From Pseudoclavibacter chungangensis (GTDB lineage: Bacteria; Actinomycetota; Actinomycetes; Actinomycetales; Microbacteriaceae): 64,000 bases of DNA. Shown here piece by piece: positions 52,941-63,215 of this stretch (its first letter is position 1; each line of letters begins with the position of its first letter). Both the position numbers and the translations under genes were made by a program. The notes beneath the pieces are model-generated. The model was not told the origin of the DNA, searched no databases, and saw only the letters and a program-made list of their open reading frames with translations. Location: NCBI RefSeq assembly GCF_013410545.1, contig NZ_JACCFV010000001.1:3720001-3784000 (forward strand). The letters run 5' to 3'.

Positions 52941-54260
52941 ATGTCCAGTACGTACACACTCACACTCGATGATGCGCCGGTCGACGGACCGGCCTGGAAG
53001 TACGACATCGCGATCGTCGGCATGGGCTACGTCGGCCTCCCGACGGCACTGGCCTTCAGCGCGGCCGGCGTCCGCGTGCTCGGCATCGACGCGAAGGCCG
53101 AGCGGCTCGACGCGATCCGCGCGGGCGACGTCGACCTCGTGCCGAGCGACCGCGCACGCCTCTACGAGACGAACCTCATGACGCCCGAGGAGCGGTGGCG
53201 GCTCTCGTCCGACGCCTCCGAGGCGTCGCAGGCCCGTGCCGTCATCGTGTGCGTCCCCACACCGATCGACGAGCACGCCGTGCCCGACCTGCGCGCGCTC
53301 CGCGGCGCGTGCGACGCGCTCGTCGACAACGCCCGGCCCGGCCAGGTGCTCATCCTCACCTCCACGTCCTACCCCGGCTGCACGCGCGACTTCCTCGTCG
53401 CGCCCCTCGCCGAGCGCGGGCTACGGGCCGGCGTCGACGTGCACGTCGCGTTCAGCCCGGAGCGCATCAACCCCGCCGACGAGACCTTCACCCACGAGGC
53501 CGTGCCGCGCGTCGTGGGCGGCAGCTCGGCGCGCTGCGCCGAGGAGGCCGCCGAGGTGCTCCGACAGTACGTCTCGACGACGCACCTCGTCCCGACCCTC
53601 GAGGCCGCCGAGATGACGAAGCTGCTCGAGAACACCTTCCGCGCCGTCAACGTCGCGTTCATCAACGAGTTCGCGAACGTCTGCCGCTCGCTCGACATCT
53701 CGGTCAACGACGTCATCGACGCGGCCGCGACGAAGCCCTTCGGCTTCATGTCCTTCCGTCCCGGCCCGGGCGTCGGTGGCCACTGCATCCCGTGCGACCC
53801 GCACTACCTGCTCTGGCAGCTCCGGTCGGACCACCTGCAGGCGCCGCTCCTCGAACAGGCCATGAACGACCTCGCGGTCCGCCCCCGGCACGTCGCCGAG
53901 CGCGTCCGGACCCTGCTCGGCGAGCTCGGTGTCCCGCCGAAGCGTGCCCGCGTCACCGTCGTGGGTGTGTCGTACAAGCCCGACGTCGCCGACGTGCGCG
54001 AGTCGACCGCCGTCGAGATCATCGAACTGCTCAACAGGGAGGGCATCGGCGTCGCCTTCGTCGACCCCTACGTGTCGTCGTTGCGACTCGCCGACGGCAC
54101 CGTGCTCGAGGCCGGCGACGCCGCGACCGACGGGCACGCCGACGTGGTCCTGCTCCACACGCGACACAGCGCGATGGACCTCGGCTGGCTCGCCGGACAC
54201 CCCGGGGTCCTCGACGCGAGCTTCAGCCTCGGCGCCGACATCGCCCACCAGCAGATCTGA
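52941..54260 (+). CDS. Nucleotide-sugar dehydrogenase, UDP-HexNAc type (WecC/WbpA-like)
   Basis: A 439-residue NAD-dependent four-electron dehydrogenase, starting at ATG 52941 behind GGGGGGAC. It has an N-terminal Rossmann motif IAIVGMGYVGLPTALAF, then VPTPIDEH, STSYPGCTRDFL, FSPERINPAD and the active site GPGVGGHCIPCDPHYL with catalytic Cys at about residue 282. The C-terminal domain shows VTVVGVSYKPDVADVRES. PHYL and the SPERINP segment fit UDP-N-acetyl-glucosamine or -mannosamine dehydrogenases rather than UDP-glucose dehydrogenase. The product would be a UDP-HexNAc uronate for the polymer made by the divergent synthase. Confidence 0.93.
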   Translation: MSSTYTLTLDDAPVDGPAWKYDIAIVGMGYVGLPTALAFSAAGVRVLGIDAKAERLDAIRAGDVDLVPSDRARLYETNLMTPEERWRLSSDASEASQARAVIVCVPTPIDEHAVPDLRALRGACDALVDNARPGQVLILTSTSYPGCTRDFLVAPLAERGLRAGVDVHVAFSPERINPADETFTHEAVPRVVGGSSARCAEEAAEVLRQYVSTTHLVPTLEAAEMTKLLENTFRAVNVAFINEFANVCRSLDISVNDVIDAAATKPFGFMSFRPGPGVGGHCIPCDPHYLLWQLRSDHLQAPLLEQAMNDLAVRPRHVAERVRTLLGELGVPPKRARVTVVGVSYKPDVADVRESTAVEIIELLNREGIGVAFVDPYVSSLRLADGTVLEAGDAATDGHADVVLLHTRHSAMDLGWLAGHPGVLDASFSLGADIAHQQI

Positions 54261-54292
54261 CCGCACACCCCCGGATCCAACAGAAAGACACC

Positions 54293-55291
54293 ATGCGCAT
54301 CCTCATCACCGGTGGCGCCGGATTCATCGGCAGCCACCTCGTCGACCTGCTCGTCGAGCGCGGCGACGACGTCGTCGTGCTCGACGACCTCTCGACGGGC
54401 CGGCTCGACAACCTCGCCCGGCACACGTCGGGCGAGTCGGGCCCCGGCACGTTCCGCTTCGAGGAGGGCAACGTCCTCGACCGCGCGCTCGTCGACCGCC
54501 TCATCGGCGAGTCGGAGTACGTGCTCCACCTCGCGGCAGCCGTGGGCGTCCACACGATCCTGAACGAGCCGCTGCGGAGCCTCCGCACGAACATCCACGG
54601 TACCGAGAACGTGCTCGACGCGGCGGTCGCCCATCACGCGAAGATGCTGCTCGTCTCGACGAGCGAGATCTACGGCAAGAACACCTCGGACAAGCTCGAC
54701 GAGGGGGCCGACCGCATCCTCGGCTCGCCGCTCACGGCCCGCTGGACGTACGCGGCCGCGAAGGGCATCGACGAGTCGTTCGCGCAGGCCTACGGCAAGG
54801 AGCTCGGCCTCGAGGTCGCCATCGCGCGCCCCTTCAACACGGTCGGCCCGCGGCAGACCGGTCGCTACGGCATGGTCGTGCCGAACCTCGTCCGCCAGGC
54901 GCTCGCGGGCGAGCCGCTCACCGTCTACGGTGACGGCTCGCAGACCCGCTGCTTCGGCTTCGTCGGCGAGGTCGCGCCCGCCATGGTCGCGCTCGTCGAG
55001 ACGCCCGCGGCACAGGGCCGCGCGGTGAACCTCGGTGGCGCTCGCGAGGTGTCGATCCTCGAGCTCGCGCGGACCGTCATCGAGGTGACCGGCAGCACGA
55101 GCGACATCACGCTCGTGCCGTACAGCGAGGCGTACGGCGAGGGCTACGAGGACATGCAGCGTCGTGTCCCCGACAACACGCTCGCGGGTGAGATCGTCGG
55201 CTACGAGCCGAAGATCCCGCTCGAGGAGATCATCGAGACCGTCGCCGAGGACCAGCGCAACCGCTCCACCATCGCCGAGACCGTGGCATGA
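54293..55291 (+). CDS. NAD-dependent nucleotide-sugar epimerase/decarboxylase (extended SDR)
   Basis: A 332-residue extended SDR from ATG 54293. Rossmann motif MRILITGGAGFIGSHLVDLL; VVLDDLSTG; HLAAAVGVHTILNEPLRSLRTNIHGTENVL; the active-site Ser-Tyr-Lys in LLVSTSEIYGKN and TYAAAKG (Y-x-x-x-K); then RPFNTVGPRQTGRYGMVVPNLVRQAL. The pattern is close to UDP-glucuronate decarboxylase or UDP-GlcNAc/UDP-GlcA 4-epimerases. Because the upstream gene makes a uronate sugar, a 4-epimerase or decarboxylase of that product is likely. It overlaps the deacetylase gene by four bases. Confidence 0.92.
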   Translation: MRILITGGAGFIGSHLVDLLVERGDDVVVLDDLSTGRLDNLARHTSGESGPGTFRFEEGNVLDRALVDRLIGESEYVLHLAAAVGVHTILNEPLRSLRTNIHGTENVLDAAVAHHAKMLLVSTSEIYGKNTSDKLDEGADRILGSPLTARWTYAAAKGIDESFAQAYGKELGLEVAIARPFNTVGPRQTGRYGMVVPNLVRQALAGEPLTVYGDGSQTRCFGFVGEVAPAMVALVETPAAQGRAVNLGGAREVSILELARTVIEVTGSTSDITLVPYSEAYGEGYEDMQRRVPDNTLAGEIVGYEPKIPLEEIIETVAEDQRNRSTIAETVA

Positions 55292-56946
55292 GCGTCGCGT
55301 CCTTGTCCACGCGGGACGCGCGCACCCGACTGATCTCCGCCGGCATCGCCGTGCTCGCGCTCGTCGCGGGCGGCGTTTCCGCCACGGCGACGGCACCGGC
55401 CGCCCAGGCCACCCCACCCGCCTCCACGATCGTCTCGCTCACGTTCGACGACGGCAACGTCGACCAGCTCACGGGCGCGAGGATCTTCGACGAGCGCGGG
55501 CTCGACGCGACCTACTACGTCAACTCGGGCACGATCGGCACCGACGGCTACATGTCGAAGGCCGACCTCGACGGGCTCGTCGCCGAGGGCAACGAGATCG
55601 GCTCGCACACCGTCAACCACGTCGACCTCAGCACCGTGAGCCAGGCCGAGGCCGTCCGCCAGGCCTGCCTCGACCGCAAGAACCTCACCGACCTCGGCTT
55701 CGACGTCACGAGCTTCGCGTACCCGTTCGCGGGCTACTCCGCCGAGGCGGCCGCCGCGGTGCAGGAGTGCGGGCTCTCGAGCGCCCGCATGCTCGGTGAC
55801 GTGAAGTCGAAGAACGGCTGCGATGGTTGCGTGCTCGCCGAGACCGTCCCCGCCGCCGACCCGTACGCGCTCCGCGCACCGGCACAGGTCGAGAGCGACT
55901 GGACGCTCGACGACCTCAAGACGCTCGTCACCCAGGCACAGCAGGGTGGCGGCTGGATGCCGATCACGTTCCACCGCGTGTGCGAGAAGGCGGGCTGCTC
56001 GTCGATCGGCATCACATCCGAGTTGCTCACGCAGTTCGCCGACTACCTCGCGGCCGAGGTCTCGGCCGGGCGCATCTCCGTGCAGACGGTCGGGCAGGTC
56101 GTGGGCGGCACGCCCGCGCCCGTTCGACAGAACGACTGGGACCAGGGCTCCCATGCGGGCCCCGGCAACCGCATCGACAACGCGGGCTTCGAGGACTGGA
56201 CGGGCGAACAGCCCGCGTGCTGGGAAGTCGACTCGTGGGGATCGAGCACCATCGCGGCCGGCAAGAGCGATCAGGCCCTCGCGGGTGCCGCGTCGGCGAG
56301 GATCACGATGAGCGACTACGTCGACGGTTCTGCGGGCTACATGCAGCGCCACGATCTCGGCGAGTGCGCGCCCGCGGCCGAGGAGGGTGCGACGTACGAC
56401 GTCGCGGCGAGCTACACCTCCGACGTCGTGTCGCAGTTCGTCGTCCACCTTCGTACGGCGACCGGCACGTGGGAGTACTGGGACTCCAGCCCCTGGTTCG
56501 ACCCGAGCGACGCGGTCGCCCGAGCGGAGTGGACCACGCAGGCCGTCCCGAGCGGCTACACGGGCATCGCCGTGGGACTCAGCATCTTCTCGAACGGGAC
56601 GCTGACCGTCGACGACCTGTCGCTCGCCACGACCGGCGAGACCACGACGCCCGAGCCCACGGCGACGCCGGAGCCGACGGCGACGCCGGAGCCCACCGCG
56701 ACGCCGGAGCCGACGGCCACGCCGACGCCGACCGCGACGCCGGAGCCGACGGCCACGCCGACGCCGACCGCGACGCCGGAGCCGACGGCCACGCCGACGC
56801 CGACCGCGACGCCGGAGCCGACGGCCACGCCGACGCCGACCGCGACGACGCCGCCGGACCCGGGCACGCCGCCCAAGACGTGCTCCCCGAAGACGATCAT
56901 CGGGAAGCTCCTCTGGTGGCTCCTCCGGATCTGCCTCCGTGGCTGA
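55288..56946 (+). CDS. Exported polysaccharide deacetylase (NodB domain) with C-terminal sugar-binding-like domain and PT-rich stalk
   Basis: A 552-residue secreted enzyme. A signal peptide covers about residues 1-42 and ends TAPAAQA. The NodB domain has SLTFDDGN (catalytic and metal Asp), GSHTVNH (H-x3-H metal pair) and FAYPFAGYS. A beta-sandwich of about 160 residues (from NAGFEDW to TLTVDDLSLA) resembles carbohydrate-binding modules. Then comes a Thr/Pro/Glu stalk of TPEPTA and TPTPTA repeats, and a strange end: two Cys, a Trp-Trp hydrophobic patch and a basic terminus. It likely trims acetyl groups from the exported polymer. Confidence 0.93.
   Translation: MSVASLSTRDARTRLISAGIAVLALVAGGVSATATAPAAQATPPASTIVSLTFDDGNVDQLTGARIFDERGLDATYYVNSGTIGTDGYMSKADLDGLVAEGNEIGSHTVNHVDLSTVSQAEAVRQACLDRKNLTDLGFDVTSFAYPFAGYSAEAAAAVQECGLSSARMLGDVKSKNGCDGCVLAETVPAADPYALRAPAQVESDWTLDDLKTLVTQAQQGGGWMPITFHRVCEKAGCSSIGITSELLTQFADYLAAEVSAGRISVQTVGQVVGGTPAPVRQNDWDQGSHAGPGNRIDNAGFEDWTGEQPACWEVDSWGSSTIAAGKSDQALAGAASARITMSDYVDGSAGYMQRHDLGECAPAAEEGATYDVAASYTSDVVSQFVVHLRTATGTWEYWDSSPWFDPSDAVARAEWTTQAVPSGYTGIAVGLSIFSNGTLTVDDLSLATTGETTTPEPTATPEPTATPEPTATPEPTATPTPTATPEPTATPTPTATPEPTATPTPTATPEPTATPTPTATTPPDPGTPPKTCSPKTIIGKLLWWLLRICLRG
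56707..56850 (+). repeat. 36-base tandem repeat, four copies, in the deacetylase stalk
   Basis: Unit starts at 56707, 56743, 56779 and 56815; the last ends with a variant. Each unit encodes 12 residues of the E-P-T-A-T-P-T-P stalk. Copy-number change keeps the frame and would alter stalk length. Confidence 0.9.
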
Positions 56947-57775
56947 TCGATCAGTCCGCGGTGAACGGATCGCCGTTCGTGGGGCCCGCGTCGCCGAGCA
57001 ACTCGGCGACGCGGGCCCTCCGCGTCGAGCGTCGCGTGTCGGCCGCCCCGCCGGGCCGGTGGCACTCGTCGCCGTGGCGGTCTGCGCGGTGCTGTTGACC
57101 GGTTGTCAACCGACCGGAGGGGACGACGTGGGCGAGTACCCGTGGCACACCGACATCATCGCGACGACGTTCTGGGTCGGTGAGGTGTTCGATCCCGACG
57201 CTCCCGACGGCAGCCAGATGTTCTCCACCTACGACGAGAACTGGTACGAGAACTACGGTGGCTGCGACGGGGTCGTCGTCGACGGGACGTGCGAGACCGA
57301 GAAGCGATCGGCCGAGGACGACTACTTCCCCACCTCGATGACGCCGAAGGAGAATCCCTTCTACCTCGACGTGCCGTTCGACGACGTCAACGACCCCGCG
57401 GCGGCCGCGATGCGCGCCGACGTCGTGCCGTGGGCCTCCGAGGAGCCGTACGCCTCGATGCTCGACGATCCGAGCACGAGCATCATGAAGAACCGCTGGG
57501 TCGAGATGCGGAAGGGCGACGCGACCTGCTACGGCCAGATCCAGGACGCCGGCCCCGGCGAGTACGACGACGCCGAGTACGTGTTCGGTGAGGACGACGC
57601 GCGCCCCAAGAACACGCGCTACGGCGGTGCGGGCGCCGACATCTCGCCCGCGCTCAACTCGTGCCTCGGGTTCGAGGACCCGAACGGCTCGACCGAGTCG
57701 CTCGACTGGCGATTCGTCGACGAGGCCGACGTGCCGCCCGGCCCGTGGACGAGGATCGTCACGACCTCGCTGTGA
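56939..57775 (+). CDS. Lipoprotein with probable double-psi beta-barrel (expansin/RlpA-like) domain
   Basis: Up to 278 residues. A hydrophobic stretch VALVAVAVCAVLLTGC gives a lipobox LTGC, so the mature protein is anchored outside the cell. GTG 56939 overlaps the deacetylase stop and gives a positively charged lead but contains a strong hairpin; GTG 57059 is the alternative, with a very short uncharged lead. The mature part has PFYLDVPFDD, KNRWVEMRKGDATCYGQIQDAGP, GADISPALNSCLG and PPGPWTRIV. The Q-D-A-G-P then D-I-S-P-A-x-x-x-x-L-G order matches the RlpA/expansin double-psi barrel. It may bind or loosen wall or capsular polysaccharide. Domain call is by eye. Confidence 0.75.
   Translation: MADRSVRGERIAVRGARVAEQLGDAGPPRRASRVGRPAGPVALVAVAVCAVLLTGCQPTGGDDVGEYPWHTDIIATTFWVGEVFDPDAPDGSQMFSTYDENWYENYGGCDGVVVDGTCETEKRSAEDDYFPTSMTPKENPFYLDVPFDDVNDPAAAAMRADVVPWASEEPYASMLDDPSTSIMKNRWVEMRKGDATCYGQIQDAGPGEYDDAEYVFGEDDARPKNTRYGGAGADISPALNSCLGFEDPNGSTESLDWRFVDEADVPPGPWTRIVTTSL
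56982..57018 (+). terminator. Strong hairpin after the deacetylase stop codon
   Basis: A perfect 17-base stem (GGGCCCGCGTCGCCGAG at 56982-56998 with 57002-57018) with loop CAA begins 36 bases after the deacetylase stop. It has no T tract. It also falls in the first part of the lipoprotein reading frame, which makes the start of that gene uncertain. Confidence 0.7.
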
Positions 57776-57877
57776 GCGGTGCTCGGGCGCCGGGAATCCA
57801 CGCGGCGCCCGGCCCCGTGAACACGTGTGCCGTAAGGTCTCTTGTGGCCGAGTCGGACGCGAGTGGTGAGGAGTCCC

Positions 57878-59425
57878 ATGCCGAAGCGCAAGGGATCGGG
57901 CGGATTCAAGGCGCCGAAGCATTACGTCCCCCGCGACCGCTCCGGGGCACCGCAGCGCGCCGCGCGCGACGGTGGGGCACGGCGCGACGAGGAGCCGCGC
58001 GGCGACCGCGCCCGCCGCTCCGCCGCGCGCGACGCCCGCGGCCGACGCACCGGCCAGCGGAGCGACGAGCCGCGTCGGGAGTCCGTCCGTCGCGACACGC
58101 GCTCCCCCCGCGACGCCGGTCGCGGCCGCGACGACGAGCGTCGCTCCGGTGACCGGCACGCGAACGATCGCGCTCCGCAGGCGAGCCCGTTCCGGGAGGA
58201 CGTCGTGCTCGCGAGGCTCGAGTCGACGCCCCTGACGCCCGAGCAGACGGCGGGGGTCACGTTCCCCGACCTCGGTGTCGGTCCGAATCTCGTCGACACG
58301 CTCGCCGACCTCGGCGCGGAGACGCCGTTCCCGATCCAGGTCGCCGCGATCCCCGACGCGATCGCGGGTCGCGACGTGCTCGGCCGGGGCCGTACCGGAT
58401 CCGGCAAGACCATCGCGTTCGCCGTCGCCGTCGTCGAACGCCTCATGACCGTTCGGGCGCCGGGCGCCGAGGGCCGAAAGCGGGCGATCGGCCGCGCACC
58501 GCGCGCGCTCATCGTCGCGCCGACCCGCGAGCTCGCGCTCCAGATCGACCGCACGGTGCAGCCCCTCGCGCGCAGCGTCGGGCTCTTCACGACGCAGGTG
58601 TACGGCGGCGTCCCGCAGTCGCGGCAGGTGACCGGGCTCAAGCGTGGCGTCGACATCGTGATCGGCACGCCCGGCCGCATCGAGGATCTCGAGCGGCAGG
58701 GGCATCTCGACCTCTCGCAGGTCGTCGTGACGGTGCTCGACGAGGCCGATCAGATGACCGATCTCGGGTTCCTCGAGCCGATCCAGCGGATCCTGCGCAA
58801 GGTGAAGCCGGGCGGTCAGCGCATGCTGTTCTCGGCGACGCTCGACTCCGCGGTGCTGCGTATCGTCGACGAGTTCCTCGTCGACCCGGCCGTCCACGAG
58901 ATCGCCGACGACGACGCGGCGCACAGCGGTATCGAACACCGTGTGCTCGTCGTCGACCGCGGCGATCGCGATGCGGTGCTGCAGCAGCTCGCGGGCTCCG
59001 GCGGGCGCGTGCTCGTGTTCACGCGGACGCGGCTCGGGGCCGAGAAGGTCGTCGGCGAGCTCGCCGACGGCGGCGTGAAGGCGGTCGCGCTGCACGGCGA
59101 TCTCAGCCAGATCCGTCGCTCGCGCAACCTCGCGGATCTCGCGCAGGGCAAGGTCGACGTGCTCGTCGCGACCGATGTCGCGGCGCGCGGCATCCACGTC
59201 GACGACGTCCGGCTCGTGGTGCAGGCCGACATGCCCGACGAGTACAAGACGTATCTCCACCGCTCGGGCCGCACGGGGCGCGCGGGCCACCGCGGCACGG
59301 TCGTCACACTCATCCCGCCGTCGCGCCGCAAGCGCATGTCGGAGCTCCTCGAGCGCGCGGAGATCGACGCTCCCATGCTGCCGGCCCGCCCCGGCGGCCG
59401 AGAACTCGACGAGTTCATGTCCTGA
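57878..59425 (+). CDS. DEAD-box RNA helicase
   Basis: A 515-residue helicase from ATG 57878 behind GAGGAG. The first 105 residues are basic and Arg/Asp/Gly-rich, a likely RNA-binding disordered tail. The core shows the Q-motif region PFPIQVAAIPDAI, Walker A GRTGSGKTIAFAV, PTRELALQ, TPGRIEDL, VLDEADQM (DEAD box), SAT, VLVFTRTRLGAEKV, ATDVAARGI and HRSGRTGRAG. All motifs are intact. It probably remodels structured RNA in ribosome assembly or mRNA decay, which suits a GC-rich genome. Standing upstream of a palindromic repeat that can act as terminator. Confidence 0.95.
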   Translation: MPKRKGSGGFKAPKHYVPRDRSGAPQRAARDGGARRDEEPRGDRARRSAARDARGRRTGQRSDEPRRESVRRDTRSPRDAGRGRDDERRSGDRHANDRAPQASPFREDVVLARLESTPLTPEQTAGVTFPDLGVGPNLVDTLADLGAETPFPIQVAAIPDAIAGRDVLGRGRTGSGKTIAFAVAVVERLMTVRAPGAEGRKRAIGRAPRALIVAPTRELALQIDRTVQPLARSVGLFTTQVYGGVPQSRQVTGLKRGVDIVIGTPGRIEDLERQGHLDLSQVVVTVLDEADQMTDLGFLEPIQRILRKVKPGGQRMLFSATLDSAVLRIVDEFLVDPAVHEIADDDAAHSGIEHRVLVVDRGDRDAVLQQLAGSGGRVLVFTRTRLGAEKVVGELADGGVKAVALHGDLSQIRRSRNLADLAQGKVDVLVATDVAARGIHVDDVRLVVQADMPDEYKTYLHRSGRTGRAGHRGTVVTLIPPSRRKRMSELLERAEIDAPMLPARPGGRELDEFMS

Positions 59426-59447
59426 CCCCCTCCCGCCGCCCTCGCAA

Positions 59448-59502
59448 TTCCGGGCGGAATCTGGGGTTCCGGGTGCCCCGGAACCCCAGATTCCGCCCGG
59501 AA
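59448..59502. repeat. Palindromic repeat element, copy 1 (perfect 26-base stem)
   Basis: A 26-base left arm (59448-59473, beginning TTCCGGGCGGAAT) and its exact inverse (59477-59502) enclose loop TGC. It lies between the convergent helicase and phosphatase genes. It can serve as a bidirectional terminator. The left arm and loop recur exactly at 60264, so it is a dispersed repeat (REP-like) rather than a plain terminator. Confidence 0.9.
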
Positions 59503-59551
59503 CTCGGGCCGACACGAGCCGGAGCACGGGTGGGGCGCGCGGGTGCGGCGG

Positions 59552-60202
59552 TCAGGGGGCGAGGGTCGCGAGCCAGGTGTCGATGACCGCAATCGGTACC
59601 GGGGTGAAGTTCGACGCGTCGACGCCGACGTGGAACATCTGCCCCCTCGGCCCGTGGTCCCGGTCGTGCGTGTGACCGTGCAGGAGGGGGAGTCCGTCGT
59701 CGTCCGGACGGGCGTCGACGTGACGGTCGAACTCCTGCGAGTCACCCCGATAGGGGTAGTGGCTCGCGAGCATTCGTCTGCCGTTCCGCGTGCCCGTGAG
59801 CGTCTCGGGCAGCACCTCCCAGCCGGTCGCGGCGAGCAGCTCGCGGGTGTGCTGACGGTTCGCCGTCGAGGTGCGGTAGACGGAGGAGATCGTGTCGTGG
59901 TTGCCCGGCACGAGGAGCTTGCGCCCGTTGAGTGCGGCCGTGAGCCCGATCGAAGCCTCTCGTCTGCCGAGCGCGAGGTCGCCGAGGTGCAGCACGGTGT
60001 CGCTGGGGCCGACCACGCGGTTCCAGGCGGCGATGAGGGCCCCGTTCATCTCGTCCAGCGACGCGAACGGGCGCTCCGCGAGCTCGATGATGCGCGCGTG
60101 CCCGAAGTGATGATCCGAGGTGACGAAGTCGATCCCGTCGAAGTCGATCTCGCCGGTCGTACCCGCACGAGCGTCCGCGCTCGCGCCCTCGCCGTCTCCC
60201 AT
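59552..60202 (-). CDS. Calcineurin-like metallophosphoesterase
   Basis: A 216-residue phosphoesterase. The dimetal site is complete: FVTSDHHFGH (D-x-H), TVLHLGDLALG (G-D-x-x), LVPGNHDT (G-N-H-D), LASHYPYRGD and LHGHTHDRDHG (G-H-x-H). Proteins with the SDHHFGH start resemble small metallophosphatases found near phage and mobile genes, with unknown natural substrate (2',3'-cyclic nucleotides or phosphodiesters are possible). It is flanked on both sides by copies of the same palindromic repeat. Confidence 0.9.
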   Translation of the reverse strand: MGDGEGASADARAGTTGEIDFDGIDFVTSDHHFGHARIIELAERPFASLDEMNGALIAAWNRVVGPSDTVLHLGDLALGRREASIGLTAALNGRKLLVPGNHDTISSVYRTSTANRQHTRELLAATGWEVLPETLTGTRNGRRMLASHYPYRGDSQEFDRHVDARPDDDGLPLLHGHTHDRDHGPRGQMFHVGVDASNFTPVPIAVIDTWLATLAP

Positions 60203-60263
60203 GCGACTCCCCTCGCCGACAACCGGCGAGTCACGCTACCATCGCCAATTCGCTCCGGCAGCG

Positions 60264-60318
60264 TTCCGGGCGGAATCTGGGGTTCCGGGTGCCCCGGAAC
60301 CCCGAAAACCGCCCGGAA
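60264..60318. repeat. Palindromic repeat element, copy 2 (imperfect stem)
   Basis: The left arm (60264-60289) and loop are identical to copy 1. The right arm (60293-60318) differs at four adjacent-region positions, so the stem has an internal bulge. It lies between the phosphatase start and the end of the ECF permease gene. Confidence 0.88.
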
Positions 60319-60357
60319 CTCGGCTTCGGGACTGCGTGTGGCCGGCCGGGGCAGGGG

Positions 60358-61265
60358 TCAGCCGGCGAGGGCGGCCGTGGTGATCGCGGCCGTCGCCAGT
60401 GCGCTCGCGATGACGAAGACCGTGTCGCGGGTGCGCCAGGGGACGGGGTGGCGCTCGGTGCGGGCATCGGCGAAACCGAACGCACGCGCGTCCATCGACA
60501 GGGCCACGCGCTCCGCGTGGCGGATCGAACCAGCGATGAGCGGGACGACGCTCGCGAGCCAGCGCCGCACGGCACCGACGGGCCCTCGCCCGAACGAGAC
60601 GCCGCGCGCGCGGTGTGCTCGCCGTATCGTCGCGAGCTCGGCCCGGAAGCGCGGCACGAACCGGAACGAGGCGAGCGCCGCGTAGCCGATCCGGTACGGC
60701 ACGCGCAGCTGCGCGATGAGCGAGCGGACGAAGTCGCCGCTCTCGGTCGTCGCACCGCCGAGGTAGGCGAGCACCGCGATCGCGACGAGGCGCAGGGCCG
60801 TCGCGAGTCCCTGCCACCAGCCGTCGACGTAGAGCACGATCGGGCCGAGGCGGGCGATCTCGGCCGACCCGGCGGTGACGTGCGATGCGGCCCACACGCC
60901 GAGTGTCACCGACAGGATCGCGGCGACGACGGCGGGCACGACGAGGATGCCGATCACGTGCCGCACGCCGCGCGGACCCCCGACGAGCAGGAGCACCTGT
61001 GCGAGCACGATCCACGTGATCGGCGCCGAGAGGCTGGTCGTGAAGAAGAGTGCGACGATCGCGATGAGCGTGCCGAGGAGCTTCGCGAGCGGGTTGAGCC
61101 GGAACAGGAACGGAGCGCGAATCTCCTCGGCGGTCGCGAGGTCGGGCCGAGCGCGTGTGGAGGCGTCGTCGGTGGCCGTGCGGTCGGGCCTGGAACGCGT
61201 GCGTGTGTCGTCGTCGGCGGTCGCGTGGTCGGGTCGGGAACGCGTGGGCGCGCCGTCGTCGGCGC

Positions 61266-61269
<4 letters not shown>
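60358..61269 (-). CDS. ECF transporter transmembrane subunit EcfT (YkoC-like)
   Basis: A 303-residue T component. A polar N-terminal tail of about 50 residues is built from three diverged copies of a 14-residue TRSRPDxATADD unit (61139-61263), then FRLNPLAKLLGTLIAIVALFF starts the membrane core of about six helices. The two coupling motifs that dock on the ATPases are visible: RRAHRARGVSF (A-R-G) and ALSMDARAFGF (A-R-A/S). With the two-domain ATPase and S component upstream, this matches the YkoEDC layout for hydroxymethylpyrimidine or thiamine precursors. Overlaps the ATPase gene by four bases. Confidence 0.9.

Positions 61270-63211
<1,942 letters not shown>

Positions 63212-63215
<4 letters not shown>

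Noticed and set aside
56707..56850. 36-base repeats resembling a CRISPR array
   Set aside because: The units are contiguous with no spacers and encode an in-frame PT-rich stalk; no cas genes are nearby.
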